Part shown: piece by piece, positions 37,113 to 47,647 of the stretch
How the letters are laid out: the number at the start of each line of letters is the position of its first letter
Numbering within the stretch: position 1 is the stretch's first letter
Assembly (NCBI RefSeq): GCF_000519045.1
Contig: NZ_KI912532.1
Location: 3,563,227-3,627,226 of the forward strand
Source of the DNA: Dechloromonas agitata is5
GTDB taxonomy: Bacteria; Pseudomonadota; Gammaproteobacteria; Burkholderiales; Rhodocyclaceae
Length of the DNA stretch: 64,000 bases
Direction of reading: 5' to 3'
Translations under genes and position numbers: made by a program
The notes under the pieces: model-generated
Seen by the model: the letters and a program-made list of their open reading frames with translations, nothing else
Told to the model about the DNA's origin: nothing
Databases searched by the model: none

Positions 37113-39665
37113 ATGCACCCAAGCAAGAACCAACCCGGCCCCGGTTTGTTCATCGTCGATCGTCTGCTGAAGCGATCAGGTTGGATATTCATCCTCCTCG
37201 CCCTGCTCGCCGGCTGTGCCTATTACCTGCTGGCCAGCCAGACAAACGACGAGCGGGCCAGCGCCGCAGAAATCAACCTGGCCGGCCGGCGGCGCATGCT
37301 GTCGCAGCGCATCGGTCTGCTCGCCAGCCAACTGCAGCTGAAGCCGAGCCCCGCCGACATGGCCGATCTCGCGGACAGCACGTGGGAAATGGCCGACATT
37401 CACCGCACGCTGCTTGAAGGGACGCCAGACCGGCGCATCCGCCCCCTGCCGGATAACCTGCGCGCCGTCTCCCTGGCCCCGGATGGGCCCCATGCCCAAA
37501 TCGAGCGTTTTCTCAAACTGGCCAACTCGCTGAATGCGCAGGCACCTGGCAGCGAGACCTACGGCACGACGCTCGAACAAATCGTCCGCCTCAGCCGGGG
37601 TGAGGTGCTGACGGCAACCGACAGCCAGGTCGACGCTTATCAGCGGCTGAGCGAAGCCAAGAGCGATGCGCTGCACTGGCAGCTGTGGCTGGTCTTCATC
37701 GCCGGCCTGGCGCTGCTCGCCTATTCCGCGCTGCGTGTGCTGCGGCCGTTGATCATGCAGGTACGCGGTGCGCTAGCCGAGCTCGAATCCTCCGAGGCGG
37801 CACTGCGCCATGCCATGGCCGAGAATCGCCTGATTCTCGATACGACCGATGACGGCATGTTCGGCGTCGACCAGGCCGGGCGAATCCGCTTCATCAATCC
37901 CGCCGCCGCCCAGTTACTCGGCGTGACGACCGACCAGATTGCCGGCCAGGCACACCATCCGGGCATTCTCGCCAGCCGCGAGGGATGCCCGATCTGTGCC
38001 TGCCTCGAGCAGGGGCAAAGGCAGAAAGTCGAGGTCGGACGATTCTGTCGCCGGCAGGGTGACGAACACCAGGAATTTGCCGTCGAGTACTCGGTCGTCC
38101 CACGCCCGGATGGCCTGGGCGCCTTCATCTCGTTTCGCGACATCAGCGCACGGCAGGCCATCGAGGAACGTGTGCAGCGCCTGCGTCTGCGCCTGGTTGA
38201 CGCGATCGAAGCGATGGACGATGCCTTCGCGTTGTTCGATGCCGACGATCGAATCAGCCTCTACAACCTGCGCTTCACCGAGTTCTTCACGTTTTCCGGC
38301 GAACATGGCGCGCTCGGCATGCGTTTCACCGATTTCATCCGCGGCGTGGCGCAGCAGGGTCTGTATGCCAAGCCGCCGGAGAATCTGGAAGCCTGGCTCG
38401 ACGAGCGCCTGAGCGCTCACCAGCAGGCCTGCGGCTCGACCGAGATCGCCTGCGCCGACGGCCGCTGGCTGCGCGCCACTGAGCGCCGGACGCGGGAGGG
38501 CGGCACCGTCGTCATCTGGTCCGATGTCACCCACCTCAAGCGCGCCCTGATTACCGCCGACCAGGCCAGCCGCGCCAAATCCGAGTTCCTCTCGCGCATG
38601 AGCCACGAACTGCGCACGCCGCTCAATGCCATCCTCGGCTTCACCCAGGTCTTGCTGCGCAGCGAGCCCGGCCACCTGGAAGCGAAGCAGCGGGAATACG
38701 TCGATCACATCGAGCAGGGTGGCCGCCACCTGCTCTCGCTGATCAACGAAGTGCTCGATCTGTCGGCCATCGAGGCCGGCAAACTGGTGATCGACATCGA
38801 CGACGTCAAGCTGGCCAGGCTGATCGACGAATGCCTGAGCCTCGTCTCACCGCTCGCCGCCGGCCGAGGCATCCGGATGCAGCAGGAGGTGGCGCCGGAA
38901 CTGACGGTACGCGCCGACCGCAAGCGACTCAAGCAGGTGGTCATCAACCTGCTCTCCAATGCGATCAAATACAACCGTCCGGATGGCGAAGTGCGCATCA
39001 CCTGCAACCGGGCCGAGGACAGGCTGCGCCTAGGCGTCCATGACACCGGGGCAGGCATCGCGCCCGAGCAGGTCGACCGCGTCTTCCGGCCCTTCGAGCG
39101 CATGGCTGACGAAAAAATCGAAGGCACCGGCATCGGCCTAGCGATCACCCGGCGCCTCGTCGAGCTGATGAATGGCCGCATCGGCTTCACCAGCCAGCCC
39201 GGCGAAGGCAGCTGTTTCTGGATTGAGCTGCCCTCCTCCGACACAACCCCAGGCGCCCTGCCCCCCCCCGCTTCAGACGACGCCGCGCCTTCGCCGGACA
39301 CTTTGCCCGTTGTGGCGCTTCCACTCGGCAAAACACTGATTGCCGTCGGCCTCGACGCCCAAACCGCGGGCATGCTCGAATTGATCTGCCGCACCCTCGA
39401 CAACACCCGCGTGCTCCCCGTCACCGACCCTGCCAGCGCCCTGAACAGCCTGGCCAAGGTCGATTGCCTGGCCATCCTCGCCACACCGTCGCAGCTGCCT
39501 GCGCTACGTGAAGGCACAGCAACGCAACAAACCCGTCCGGCCCTGGTCGCACTGACCGAACCCGGCGCAACGGCCGACGACACAACAGCCGATTTCCATC
39601 ACCCGCTCCCGATCAATCCGCGCCAACTGGCGCGCCTCCTCAGAGAGTTGACGCATGGCCACTGA
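37113..39665 (+). CDS. Membrane sensor histidine kinase: PilJ-type sensor, two PAS, kinase, pseudo-receiver
   Basis: This 850-residue protein has helices near 24-41 and 193-207 flanking a PilJ/NarX-like sensory part (INLAGRRRMLSQRIGLLAS). Two PAS regions follow (about 235-345 and 355-470); the first contains CPICAC. The phosphoacceptor His498 lies in SRMSHELRTPLN. The ATPase core shows NLLSNAIKYN, DTGAGIAPEQ and GTGIGLAI. The last 115 residues look like a receiver fold but lack the acidic pair and the phospho-Asp. It overlaps the following HD-GYP regulator by 11 bases. Confidence 0.88.
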   Translation: MHPSKNQPGPGLFIVDRLLKRSGWIFILLALLAGCAYYLLASQTNDERASAAEINLAGRRRMLSQRIGLLASQLQLKPSPADMADLADSTWEMADIHRTLLEGTPDRRIRPLPDNLRAVSLAPDGPHAQIERFLKLANSLNAQAPGSETYGTTLEQIVRLSRGEVLTATDSQVDAYQRLSEAKSDALHWQLWLVFIAGLALLAYSALRVLRPLIMQVRGALAELESSEAALRHAMAENRLILDTTDDGMFGVDQAGRIRFINPAAAQLLGVTTDQIAGQAHHPGILASREGCPICACLEQGQRQKVEVGRFCRRQGDEHQEFAVEYSVVPRPDGLGAFISFRDISARQAIEERVQRLRLRLVDAIEAMDDAFALFDADDRISLYNLRFTEFFTFSGEHGALGMRFTDFIRGVAQQGLYAKPPENLEAWLDERLSAHQQACGSTEIACADGRWLRATERRTREGGTVVIWSDVTHLKRALITADQASRAKSEFLSRMSHELRTPLNAILGFTQVLLRSEPGHLEAKQREYVDHIEQGGRHLLSLINEVLDLSAIEAGKLVIDIDDVKLARLIDECLSLVSPLAAGRGIRMQQEVAPELTVRADRKRLKQVVINLLSNAIKYNRPDGEVRITCNRAEDRLRLGVHDTGAGIAPEQVDRVFRPFERMADEKIEGTGIGLAITRRLVELMNGRIGFTSQPGEGSCFWIELPSSDTTPGALPPPASDDAAPSPDTLPVVALPLGKTLIAVGLDAQTAGMLELICRTLDNTRVLPVTDPASALNSLAKVDCLAILATPSQLPALREGTATQQTRPALVALTEPGATADDTTADFHHPLPINPRQLARLLRELTHGH

Positions 39666-40752
39666 GCATTTCAGCTGCCTCGATCCCGAACAATTCCTGG
39701 CTGCCCGCATCGTCGCCGTCGACGACCAACCGGGCAATATCCGCCTGCTCGAAGCCCTGCTGGGTGAGGCCGGCTATCGCCACCTGACCGGCCTGACCGA
39801 TCCGACCCAGGTGCTCGAGACCCTGGATACCCAGGCCGTCGACCTGCTCCTGCTCGACATGCGCATGCCGGTGCTCGACGGCCTGTCCGTCCTCGCCCTG
39901 TTGCAGGACGAGATCCATCGCAACGGCCTGCAGGTCATCGTACTGACCGCCGAGACCGAGCGGGAATCCCGCCTGCAGGCGCTGGCCCAGGGAGCGCGCG
40001 ACTTCATCACCAAGCCCTTCGACAACGAGGAACTGCTGTGCCGCATTCACAATGCGCTGGAAACCCGATTCCTGCACCTCGACCGGGCCAAGGAGGCTGA
40101 ACGGCTCGAAGCCATGGTGCGCGAACGCACGGCGCAACTGGCCGAAACCCAGTTCGAACTGGTGCGCTGCCTCGCCCGCGCCGGTGAATTTCGCGACAGC
40201 GATACCGGCTCGCACATCCTGCGCGTCTCGATCGGCTGCCGCATGCTGGCCGAGGCGGCCGGCCTCTCCCCGCACCAGGTCGAACTGATCCGCTACGCCT
40301 CGATGATGCACGACATCGGCAAGATCGGCGTCGCCGACCGCATCCTGCTCAAGCCGATGAAGCTGACACCGGAGGAATTCGAGGAAATCAAGACGCATTG
40401 CCAGTACGGCGTCGATATCATCGGCGATCATCCGGCCGACGTGACCCAGATGGCGCGCGACATCGCCTACACCCACCACGAATGCTGGGATGGCAGCGGC
40501 TATCCGCGCGGGCTGCGCGGCGAGGCGATTCCAATTGCCGGCCGCATCACGGCAGTCATCGATGTCTACGATGCGCTGACTTCCAGCCGCCCCTACAAAG
40601 CGGCCTTTTCACCGACAGATGCACTGGCCATGATCCGCGAGGGGGCCGGCAGCAAGTTCGACCCGAAGCTGGTGTCGCACTTCCTGCGCATTCACGACGC
40701 ACTCCGCCGGCAGCTCGACGCCCTGGCCGGCGAAGCGGGCAGCGGCAGCTGA
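39655..40752 (+). CDS. HD-GYP response regulator (c-di-GMP phosphodiesterase)
   Basis: This 365-residue protein joins a receiver domain (about 15-130; acidic AVDDQ, phospho-Asp68 in LLLLDMRMPVLDG, Lys in FITKPFD) to an HD-GYP domain (about 170-350) with intact MMHDIGKIG and HHECWDGSGYPRGLRG. It probably hydrolyses c-di-GMP under control of the overlapping kinase gene upstream. A short coiled linker containing MVRERTAQLAE joins the domains. Confidence 0.93.
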   Translation: MATEHFSCLDPEQFLAARIVAVDDQPGNIRLLEALLGEAGYRHLTGLTDPTQVLETLDTQAVDLLLLDMRMPVLDGLSVLALLQDEIHRNGLQVIVLTAETERESRLQALAQGARDFITKPFDNEELLCRIHNALETRFLHLDRAKEAERLEAMVRERTAQLAETQFELVRCLARAGEFRDSDTGSHILRVSIGCRMLAEAAGLSPHQVELIRYASMMHDIGKIGVADRILLKPMKLTPEEFEEIKTHCQYGVDIIGDHPADVTQMARDIAYTHHECWDGSGYPRGLRGEAIPIAGRITAVIDVYDALTSSRPYKAAFSPTDALAMIREGAGSKFDPKLVSHFLRIHDALRRQLDALAGEAGSGS

Positions 40753-40791
40753 GCGATCAGCACCGGCGCCGCTGCGCTTCAACGCAAACCG

Positions 40792-41109
40792 TCAGACCGC
40801 GAAAACGTGCTTGACGCGCAAGGCCGGCGCGCCGGCCTCGATCTGCAGCAGGCGGGCGATGTTGGGATGCTTGCCCGGATTAACCCGTTCGTCCTCGGTG
40901 TGTTCAGCGAAGATTTCCAGACCCTTCCTGGCCGCCTCGGCGTTGATCGAACCGTAGGTCTGGGCCAGATGGTTGTAAACGGCCAGCGAGCCCTGGCTGC
41001 CCGCCTTGTTCTCGATGGCAGCGACGACATTGCCGTCCGCATCGAGCAGGTTGATGGCGGCCAGGTGCGAAATGCCCGGCAGTTTCTTCAGATTCTCAGC
41101 AAAAGACAT
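40792..41109 (-). CDS. DUF2322-like small soluble protein
   Basis: This 105-residue protein has no signal peptide. Visible segments are LPGISHLAAINLLDADGNVVAAIENKAG split by a Gly-rich turn, then NPGKHPNIARLLQIEAG. I place it in DUF2322 from memory of the pattern, with modest certainty. The function is unknown. It lies tail to tail with the HD-GYP gene. Confidence 0.6.
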   Translation of the reverse strand: MSFAENLKKLPGISHLAAINLLDADGNVVAAIENKAGSQGSLAVYNHLAQTYGSINAEAARKGLEIFAEHTEDERVNPGKHPNIARLLQIEAGAPALRVKHVFAV

Positions 41110-41112
41110 ATG

Positions 41113-41220
41113 GGTTGCCAGTTAGTTATTAGTTGCTCGTGATTCGCGGTGGCTTGGGGCTGGCTTGCCGTCAGGTCGTTCGCATTGAACTTTGCCAGCA
41201 ACCGGCAACTGACGACTGGC
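41113..41220. repeat. Imperfect GTTG-type inverted repeat, intergenic
   Basis: The left arm at 41113-41140 contains GTTAGTTATTAGTTGC. The right arm (41194-41220) reads GCCAGCAACCGGCAACTGACG, which on the other strand gives GTCAGTTGCCGGTTGC. The arms match at most positions. A similar element lies at 47648-47720. Confidence 0.5.
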
Positions 41221-41225
41221 CGCCC

Positions 41226-41501
41226 CTACTTCCAGTCCCGCTTGGCTCTCACCAGGCCGATGATCAGCCCGGTGGTAAAGGTGGTGACAGGCACGATGAA
41301 GGCAATGGCCTTGATGCCACGCTCGGCACCATAGTGCATGAGGAGCACGATGGCCGGCAGCAGGCCGAGGAACAAGCCCTTCAGCCCGCCGACGATGCCG
41401 CCGCGAATGATTTCACGCTGCGTCGTCTGCCGGTCGCCGGTGCAATGGGGGCAGTAGATGGCATCCTCCGGCACCTCCTGCCCGCACTTGCTGCATTTCA
41501 C
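41226..41501 (-). CDS. Zinc-ribbon membrane protein
   Basis: This 91-residue protein has an N-terminal zinc ribbon (MKCSKCGQEVPEDAIYCPHC) and two hydrophobic segments (about 35-55 and 63-82). Function unknown. It lies 10 bases after purB on the same strand, so it may be co-transcribed with it. Confidence 0.75.
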   Translation of the reverse strand: MKCSKCGQEVPEDAIYCPHCTGDRQTTQREIIRGGIVGGLKGLFLGLLPAIVLLMHYGAERGIKAIAFIVPVTTFTTGLIIGLVRAKRDWK

Positions 41502-41511
41502 GGCCGATTCC

Positions 41512-42909
<1,398 letters not shown>

Positions 42910-42940
42910 TTACCTGTCCGACGAAGCCATGCCCATACGC

Positions 42941-42946
42941 TATAAT
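42941..42946 (+). promoter_or_regulatory. -10 element of the GST gene
   Basis: A perfect TATAAT lies 27 bases before the ATG. The region 17 bp upstream has no clear -35 match. Confidence 0.5.
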
Positions 42947-42973
42947 CAGGCTCCCCAAATCAGAGAGCACACG

Positions 42974-43582
42974 ATGAAGCTGATCGGCTCCCATACCAGC
43001 CCCTACGCGCGCAAGGTGCGCATCGTGCTGGCCGAAAAGAAGATTGAATACGACTTCGTGGTCGATTCGCCGTGGGCGAACGACAGCAAGGTGCCGGACT
43101 ACAATCCGCTGGGCAAGATTCCGGTGCTGATGCTGGACGACGACACCGCGCTCTTCGATTCGCGCGTCATCGTCGAATACATCGACAATGTCACGCCGAA
43201 CAACAAGCTGTTCCCGGCCCCCAACCGTGAGCGCATCGAAGTCAAGCGCTGGGAGGCTCTGGCCGACGGCCTGTGCGACGCCGCTGTCGCTGCCCTGCTC
43301 GAAGGCAAGCGGCCGGTGACACCGGAAGGCAATGACTGGATCAGCCGCCAGCACGACAAGATTTCGCGCAGCCTCGAATTCATGGCGGAAGAACTGGGCG
43401 ACAAGAGCTTCTGCATGGGGACGCACATCTCGATGGCGGACATCGCCGTCGGCACCGCCCTCGGTTACCTGAGCTTCCGTTTCCCGGACATCGCCTGGCA
43501 GGCAGCGCACGCCAACCTGGCCAAGCTGTACGACAAGCTGATGCAGCGCCCGGCTTTCGCGGACACCGTGCCGCACGACTGA
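42974..43582 (+). CDS. Glutathione S-transferase family protein
   Basis: This 202-residue protein has an N-terminal thioredoxin-like domain (MKLIGSHTSPYARKVRIVLAE, with the SPYARKV active-site loop and GKIPVLMLDDDTALFDS binding glutathione) and an all-helical C-terminal domain (about 85-200). It resembles the YibF/SspA-like group of bacterial GSTs. Substrate unknown. A promoter precedes and a terminator follows, so it is monocistronic. Confidence 0.92.
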   Translation: MKLIGSHTSPYARKVRIVLAEKKIEYDFVVDSPWANDSKVPDYNPLGKIPVLMLDDDTALFDSRVIVEYIDNVTPNNKLFPAPNRERIEVKRWEALADGLCDAAVAALLEGKRPVTPEGNDWISRQHDKISRSLEFMAEELGDKSFCMGTHISMADIAVGTALGYLSFRFPDIAWQAAHANLAKLYDKLMQRPAFADTVPHD

Positions 43583-43604
43583 GTCGCCAAGTACCACGCA
43601 ATCA

Positions 43605-43631
43605 GGGCGCCCGGACCGGCGCCCTTTTTTT
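43605..43631 (+). terminator. Terminator after the GST gene
   Basis: GGGCGCC, 6-base loop, GGCGCCC, then seven Ts: a clear rho-independent terminator. Confidence 0.93.
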
Positions 43632-43702
43632 GCGAGAAATTTTCCGAACCGAAATCCGGTTAGCCGGTCTTCTTCTGCACACGGCCAAAGCGAGACAACT
43701 GC

Positions 43703-44311
43703 ATGCTCACCCCGCCCGACGACGCCACCCCGACTGACCTGATCGCTCATGCACTGACGATCGCCTTGGGCGCCCGCGACCACTACACCCGTATTCATTG
43801 CGACCGGGTCGTCGAACTGTCGCGCGAACTGGGTCAGAAAATCGGCCTGAACAGCGCCGAACTGGCCCGTCTCGCGCTGGGTGCCCGCTTCCACGACATG
43901 GGCAAGATCGGCATCCCGGATACAGTCCTGCGCAAACCGGACAGTTTCGACAGCGCGGAATGGGCCTGCATGCAGCAACACGTACTGATCGGCGAGCAGA
44001 TTGTACTCGCCATCAACGGCGGTCGTCCCAGCAGCATTTCACGTACTGTGCGGCACCACCATGAGAATTACGACGGCTCCGGCTATCCGGACAAGCTGCG
44101 CGGCAGCACCATTCCGCTCGACGCCCGCATCGTCTCGATCGTAGACAGCTACGATGCGATGACCGCCCGCCGTCCGTATCAAAAGCCGCGCCAGCACACC
44201 GCCGTGATGGACATCCTGCACAGTGAGGCGGGCCGCAAACACGACCCGGATCTGGTCAAGGCATTCAGTGCGATGATCGAAACCTCCCCGCTACGCGCCG
44301 GCACGGCGTAA
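43703..44311 (+). CDS. Stand-alone HD-GYP domain protein
   Basis: This 202-residue protein consists almost only of an HD-GYP domain, with ARFHDMGKIGIPD and HHHENYDGSGYPDKLRG intact. Such proteins hydrolyse c-di-GMP. There is no receiver or sensor domain, so the control mode is unknown. It lies tail to tail with mnmA, 3 bases apart. Confidence 0.88.
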   Translation: MLTPPDDATPTDLIAHALTIALGARDHYTRIHCDRVVELSRELGQKIGLNSAELARLALGARFHDMGKIGIPDTVLRKPDSFDSAEWACMQQHVLIGEQIVLAINGGRPSSISRTVRHHHENYDGSGYPDKLRGSTIPLDARIVSIVDSYDAMTARRPYQKPRQHTAVMDILHSEAGRKHDPDLVKAFSAMIETSPLRAGTA

Positions 44312-44314
44312 GTA

Positions 44315-45412
44315 TCAGCGGATGACGCCGCCCCCCAGGCAGACCCGGCTTTCATAGACAACGACCGACTGACCCGGGGTCAGCGCCCACTGCGGCTCGG
44401 CAAAGCGGATCTCGCAGGATTCGGCATCGACCCGCTCGACCTCGCACGGCTGGTCTGCCGTCCGGTAGCGCGGCTTGGCGGTGTAGACCCAGTGGGTGTG
44501 CGGCGCCTGGCCGGACACCCAGCTGAGCTGCTCGGCGACCAGTTCGCCCTTGAGCAGGGCCGGATGGTCGTGGCCCTGCACGACGTAGAGTACGTTCTTC
44601 TCCATGTCCTTGCCGGCGACGAACCAGGCATCGTGATCACCGCCGCCCTGGGAGCCCTTCTCCTTGATGCCACCGATATGCAGGCCCTTGCGCTGACCGA
44701 GCGTGTGGTACATCAGGCCGTCGTGTTCGCCGAGCACCTTGCCGTCGTCGAGGCGACGGATCTCGCCCTTCTTGGGCGGCAGGTAACGCGACAGGAAATC
44801 CTTGAACGGCCGTTCACCGATGAAGCAGATGCCGGTCGAATCCTTCTTGGCGGCGACATGCAGGCCTTCCGCCTCGGCGATCTTGCGCACCTCGCGCTTG
44901 TAAAGATCAGCGAGCGGAAACAGCGTCTTCGACAACTGGGCCTGGTTCAGGCGGTAGAGGAAATAGCTCTGGTCCTTGGTGCCGTCCTCGGCCTTCAGCA
45001 ACTGGAACTTGCCATCAAATTCGCGCACGCCGGCGTAATGGCCGGTAGCGATCTTGTCGGCGCCGAGTTTCAGGGCATGATCGAGGAAGGCCTTGAACTT
45101 GATCTCCGAGTTGCACAGGATGTCCGGATTCGGCGTCCGCCCGGCCTGATATTCGCGCAGGAACTCGGCGAAGACGCGCTCGCGGTATTCGGCGGCGAAA
45201 TTGACCACCTCGACGTCGATGCCGATCCGGTCGGCAACGCTCATCACGTCGATCAGGTCCTGGCGCGAGGAGCAATACTCCTCGGTATCGTCGTCCTCCC
45301 AGTTCTTCATGAACAGGCCGACCACATTCCAGCCCTGCCGCTTGAGCAGCAGCGCCGCGACCGACGAATCAACCCCGCCGGACAAGCCGACGACCACAGT
45401 TTTACTAGACAT
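44315..45412 (-). CDS. mnmA: MnmA, tRNA-specific 2-thiouridylase
   Basis: This 365-residue enzyme thiolates U34 in tRNA for Lys, Glu and Gln. Seen are the PP-loop [17 protein letters not shown], the first catalytic Cys in [12 protein letters not shown] and the second in [12 protein letters not shown]. The gene follows nudJ and a conserved hypothetical gene; nudJ-mnmA adjacency is also known in E. coli. Its start overlaps the previous gene by 8 bases. Confidence 0.97.
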   Translation of the reverse strand: MSSKTVVVGLSGGVDSSVAALLLKRQGWNVVGLFMKNWEDDDTEEYCSSRQDLIDVMSVADRIGIDVEVVNFAAEYRERVFAEFLREYQAGRTPNPDILCNSEIKFKAFLDHALKLGADKIATGHYAGVREFDGKFQLLKAEDGTKDQSYFLYRLNQAQLSKTLFPLADLYKREVRKIAEAEGLHVAAKKDSTGICFIGERPFKDFLSRYLPPKKGEIRRLDDGKVLGEHDGLMYHTLGQRKGLHIGGIKEKGSQGGGDHDAWFVAGKDMEKNVLYVVQGHDHPALLKGELVAEQLSWVSGQAPHTHWVYTAKPRYRTADQPCEVERVDAESCEIRFAEPQWALTPGQSVVVYESRVCLGGGVIR

Positions 45413-45980
45413 CGGGCCCCGCCCCTTTCTTCCATTCCTCCAGCGGCAGGATCACCGCCGGATAACCATTATCCACGAACCAGCTATCGACTGCGAAGCG
45501 CGCCGGCCCTGCCTCACCGGCCGTTTCCTCCGCCCCCGGCCATTCCTCGATGACGGCCGACCAATGCACGAACAGCACGCTCGCCAGGCTGCGCACCTGC
45601 GGCTCGAGCACCCGGTGCCAGCGCAGGTAGCCACGGTCGGCCAGCAGGCGGAGCAGGCGCGTCGTCGAGGTCGAGTGGTCGATGCAATCCATCTTGCCCG
45701 GCCGGTTGTCATCGTTGAAGTTGCCGGCCCGGTCATTGGCGATATCGGATTGCTCGCCCGCCCAGCCGTACAACAACCCGATCACATCGGCCAGGATGCG
45801 CCGCTCGCTTTCGGCGTCGGTCGCGGCGAACAGCATTCGCCGCACCGTACCCAGTTGCCCGTCGGTGTAGCGGATACTGTCCTCGGCCAGGCAACCGTAG
45901 CCATAGCACACCAAGACCCGCTCCTCGGCCGCCGCCCAACCGGCCCAGGCGAGCAGGAAGACGGCCAGCCAGGCACGCAT
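45405..45980 (-). CDS. Conserved periplasmic protein with Cys-His-Asp arrangement, function unknown
   Basis: The start [18 protein letters not shown] at 45980 gives 191 residues with a signal peptide. Three conserved-looking patches stand out: [28 protein letters not shown] and [14 protein letters not shown]. Cys, His and Asp in this order recall the transglutaminase/papain-like triad, but that is inference. It overlaps the NUDIX gene as ATGA and mnmA by 8 bases, so it is tightly operonic between them. Confidence 0.75.
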   Translation of the reverse strand: MRAWLAVFLLAWAGWAAAEERVLVCYGYGCLAEDSIRYTDGQLGTVRRMLFAATDAESERRILADVIGLLYGWAGEQSDIANDRAGNFNDDNRPGKMDCIDHSTSTTRLLRLLADRGYLRWHRVLEPQVRSLASVLFVHWSAVIEEWPGAEETAGEAGPARFAVDSWFVDNGYPAVILPLEEWKKGAGPDV

Positions 45981-46429
45981 CAGCCGTAATGCACCAGCAG
46001 GTCGAGCGGATAGCGCTTGCCGGCGAGCAGATCCTCGCAACAACGCAGGATCAGCGGGCTACGATGGCGCGCCTGCGTCGCCCGCACTTCGTCCAGGGTC
46101 AGCCAACGGGCGGCGACGATCCCGTCGTCCAGAGCGCGCCCGGCCTCGAAGCCAACCAACTCGCCGCCGAAAGCGAAGCGCAGGTAGGTCGTATCTTCCT
46201 TGGTCGGGTGCTTCCAGTGGTAAATACCGACCAAATGCGTCGGCCGGAAGTGGTAGGCAGTCTCTTCCAGCGCCTCGCGCACCACGGCATCGACCAGCGG
46301 CTCGTCCTCTTCCAGATGGCCGGCCGGCTGATTGAAGGCCAGCCCGGCATCGGTTTCCTCCTCGACCAGCAGGAACTTGCCATCGCGATGAACGACGGCG
46401 GCGACAGTGACATGAGGCTTCCAGACCAT
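45980..46429 (-). CDS. nudJ: NudJ-like NUDIX hydrolase
   Basis: This 149-residue protein (start MVWKPHVTVAAVVHRDGKF) has a full Nudix box reading GHLEEDEPLVDAVVREALEE then T. It resembles E. coli NudJ along its length (FNQPAGHLE, HRSPLILRCCEDLLAGKRYPL). NudJ hydrolyses hydroxymethylpyrimidine pyrophosphate and nucleoside di/triphosphates. Neighbourhood with mnmA supports the assignment. Confidence 0.9.
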   Translation of the reverse strand: MVWKPHVTVAAVVHRDGKFLLVEEETDAGLAFNQPAGHLEEDEPLVDAVVREALEETAYHFRPTHLVGIYHWKHPTKEDTTYLRFAFGGELVGFEAGRALDDGIVAARWLTLDEVRATQARHRSPLILRCCEDLLAGKRYPLDLLVHYG

Positions 46430-46518
46430 GACGGAACTCGAACGGCAAAACCCATATTTTACCGTCTGAATTCGGCTAGAATTATGGGCTTTCACACACG
46501 GCAACACGGAGAATCACC

Positions 46519-47439
46519 ATGTCCATGTCGGATCGCGACGGTTTCATTTGGCAGGATGGCAAGCTCGTGCCCTGGCGCGATGCGACCACCCACGTCCTCA
46601 CCCACTCCCTGCACTATGGCATGGGCGTATTCGAGGGCGTCCGGGCCTACAAGACCGAACGCGGCACGGCGATCTTCCGTTTGAAGGAGCACACCGAGCG
46701 CCTGTTCCGTTCGGCGCACATTTTTCAGATGGCCATGCCATATTCGGCCGAAGAGCTGAATGAAGCCCAGAAGGAAGTGATCCGCGCCAACAATCTCGAA
46801 TCCGGCTACCTGCGTCCGCTCGCCTTCTATGGCTCGGAAAAGATGGGCGTGTCGCCGAAGGGCGCCAAGGTGCACGTGATCATCGCCGCCTGGCCGTGGG
46901 GTGCCTACCTCGGCGAGGAAGGCATGCAGCGCGGCATCCGCATCAAGACCTCGTCCTATACCCGCCACCACGTGAATATCACCATGGTGCGCGCCAAGGC
47001 GTCGGGCAACTACATGAACTCGATCCTCGCCAACAACGAGGCGACCGGTGACGGCTACGACGAAGCCCTGCTGCTCGACCCGGAAGGCTACGTCTGCGAA
47101 GGCGCCGGCGAGAACATCTTCATCGTCAAGAATGGCAAGCTCTACACGCCCGACCTGACGGCCTGCCTCGAAGGCATCACCCGCGCCACCGTCATGCAAC
47201 TGGCCGGCGAACTGGGCATCGAGGTCATCGAGAAGCGTATCACCCGCGACGAAGTCTATTGCGCCGACGAGGCCTTCTTCACCGGTACCGCCGCCGAAGT
47301 GACCCCGATCCGCGAACTCGACAACCGCCAGATCGGCCCCGGCCACCGCGGCCCGATCACCAAGGCGCTACAGGAAAAGTATTTCGACGTGGTCTATGGC
47401 CGCTCCGCTGCCCACGCCGACTGGCTGGCCGTCGTCTAA
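46519..47439 (+). CDS. ilvE: IlvE, branched-chain amino acid aminotransferase
   Basis: This 306-residue PLP enzyme performs the last step of Val, Leu and Ile synthesis. The PLP lysine is in VRAKASGNYMNSILANNEA, near residue 160, and the class IV signature is EGAGENIFIVKNGKLYTP. The length is normal. A CACGGAGAATCACC ribosome site precedes the ATG, with a TAGAAT hexamer 37 bases upstream. Confidence 0.96.
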   Translation: MSMSDRDGFIWQDGKLVPWRDATTHVLTHSLHYGMGVFEGVRAYKTERGTAIFRLKEHTERLFRSAHIFQMAMPYSAEELNEAQKEVIRANNLESGYLRPLAFYGSEKMGVSPKGAKVHVIIAAWPWGAYLGEEGMQRGIRIKTSSYTRHHVNITMVRAKASGNYMNSILANNEATGDGYDEALLLDPEGYVCEGAGENIFIVKNGKLYTPDLTACLEGITRATVMQLAGELGIEVIEKRITRDEVYCADEAFFTGTAAEVTPIRELDNRQIGPGHRGPITKALQEKYFDVVYGRSAAHADWLAVV

Positions 47440-47457
47440 AACCGGGAGAGAAGAACA

Positions 47458-47646
47458 ATGTCCGACAAGAAAGTCATCGAAGTCACCGCCCACGACTTGC
47501 CGCTGCATTGCCCGACGCCGAATTCGACGCTGTGGAACCAACATCCGCGCGTTTTCCTCGACGTTCTGAAGACCGGCGAGGTGACCTGCCCGTATTGCAG
47601 CGCCAAATACGTCTTCAAGGGCGAAGCCCCCAAGGGACATCACTGA
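47458..47646 (+). CDS. CHCC zinc-finger domain protein
   Basis: This 62-residue protein has the CHCC ligand order: Cys in HCPTP, His in NQHPRV, and the pair in VTCPYCSAKYVFKG. Related domains occur in complex I subunit NDUFS6, and small stand-alone forms are common beside ilvE and waaF in betaproteobacteria. It starts 18 bases after ilvE (GGGAGAGAAGAACA upstream). Function unknown. Confidence 0.88.
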   Translation: MSDKKVIEVTAHDLPLHCPTPNSTLWNQHPRVFLDVLKTGEVTCPYCSAKYVFKGEAPKGHH

Positions 47647-47647
47647 T

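Noticed and set aside
36910..37170. An 86-codon plus-strand frame in the AT-rich gap
   Set aside because: No ribosome site, no recognisable domain, and it runs into the start of the kinase gene in another frame.
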